Assembly: GCA_937870605.1 (NCBI GenBank)
Contig: CALMZW010000122.1
Location: 1 to 6,148, forward strand
Direction of reading: 5' to 3'
Length of the DNA stretch: 6,148 nucleotides
Origin: an uncultured Synergistaceae bacterium
GTDB taxonomy: Bacteria; Synergistota; Synergistia; Synergistales; Aminobacteriaceae
The translations under genes and the position numbers were made by a program. The notes below the pieces were generated by a model. It saw only the letters and a program-made list of their open reading frames with translations, was not told the origin of the DNA and ran no database searches. Below are positions 5,804 through 6,148 of this stretch, piece after piece (positions within the stretch are counted from its first letter, which is position 1; the number at the start of each line of letters is the position of its first letter).

Positions 5804-6148
5804 TCAGCGAAGCGGGACGAATCCGCTTTCCGCGACGATTTTCTGCCCCTGATCGCTCAGGACGAAGTTGATGAAATTCAGGACATCGCCCGTGGGCCAG
5901 CCCTTCGTGAACATGTAGAGGTAGCGGGCGACCGGGTAGCTTCCGTCGAGCGCCGTCTTCGCCGTGCCGCCGCCGCCGTCCACCGCGACCGGTTTGAGGG
6001 TGTCGTTCAGGTAGCCGATGCCGATGTATCCGATGGAGAGCTTGTTCTTTGCGACCGTCTGCGCCATGGCGCCGTTGGACGCGACGATCAGCGCGCGTTC
6101 GGTGACGCGTTCCTTCTTCATGATCTTCTCTTCGAAGGTCTCATAGGT
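5804..6148 (-). CDS. pstS: Phosphate ABC transporter substrate-binding protein PstS (C-terminal part)
   Basis: Extracytoplasmic phosphate-binding protein that feeds PstC/PstA. Only the last 114 residues are present; the frame is open to the right edge, so the start, signal peptide and promoter are outside. Diagnostic stretches are SNGAMAQTVAKNKLSIGYIG (a hallmark of PstS, including the SNGA turn near the phosphate site), then YLND..KPVAVDG, YPVARYLYMFTKG and the C-terminal FINFVLSDQGQKIVAESGFVPL, all in the usual order and spacing. The protein ends normally at TGA 5806–5804. An internal ATG at 6121 is not the start, because the homologous region continues upstream. As the first gene seen in the operon it fits the common pstS-first order. 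It is followed by the hairpin at 5684–5714, which may set its excess over the membrane subunits. Confidence 0.95.
   Translation of the reverse strand, partial: TYETFEEKIMKKERVTERALIVASNGAMAQTVAKNKLSIGYIGIGYLNDTLKPVAVDGGGGTAKTALDGSYPVARYLYMFTKGWPTGDVLNFINFVLSDQGQKIVAESGFVPLR

Noticed and set aside
1..6148. CRISPR arrays, tRNA/rRNA genes, insertion sequences or other mobile elements
   Set aside because: The window is almost fully filled by seven collinear genes; I saw no regularly spaced repeats, transposase motifs or structural RNA signatures.

Overview
The window is a nearly complete phosphate-acquisition and phosphate-signalling operon lying entirely on the minus strand. In transcription order (right to left) it reads pstS (3' end only) – pstC – pstA – pstB – phoU – phoB – phoR (complete except perhaps a few C-terminal codons). 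All seven genes were identified from motifs and length in the translated sequence. No database search was possible.

Layout. 6148–5804: C-terminal 114 residues of the phosphate-binding protein PstS. 5803–5659: a 145-base spacer with a perfect 13-bp hairpin, then a strong ribosome binding site for pstC. 5658–4789: permease PstC. 4792–3941: permease PstA, overlapping pstC by an ATGA junction. 3918–3157: ATPase PstB. 3130–2441: PhoU. 2437–1745: response regulator PhoB. 1743–1: sensor kinase PhoR, reaching the left edge. Gaps after pstC are 26 bases or less, so the whole block looks like one transcription unit with translational coupling at several junctions. No gene was found on the plus strand; the long plus-strand reading frames there are antisense shadows of a GC-rich coding strand.

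How it works together. PstS captures phosphate outside the membrane, PstC and PstA form the channel and PstB powers it. PhoU links transporter state to PhoR, and PhoR controls PhoB phosphorylation, which in known systems activates the pst genes. Having transporter, PhoU and two-component system in one operon makes a closed feedback loop. The pstS promoter, where a Pho box would be expected, is outside the window.

Organism. The DNA is GC-rich (roughly 60%, estimated by eye) with strong G/C preference at third codon positions, so a GC-rich bacterium is indicated. PhoR has a large extracytoplasmic sensor domain, unlike the E. coli enzyme. The phylum cannot be fixed from this; Synergistota or a deltaproteobacterial-type lineage are guesses only. 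The region is conserved housekeeping/accessory metabolism and I see no undescribed system. The points worth checking are the pstS–pstC hairpin, an AT-rich patch inside pstB with a possible internal promoter, and a variant H-box in PhoR.
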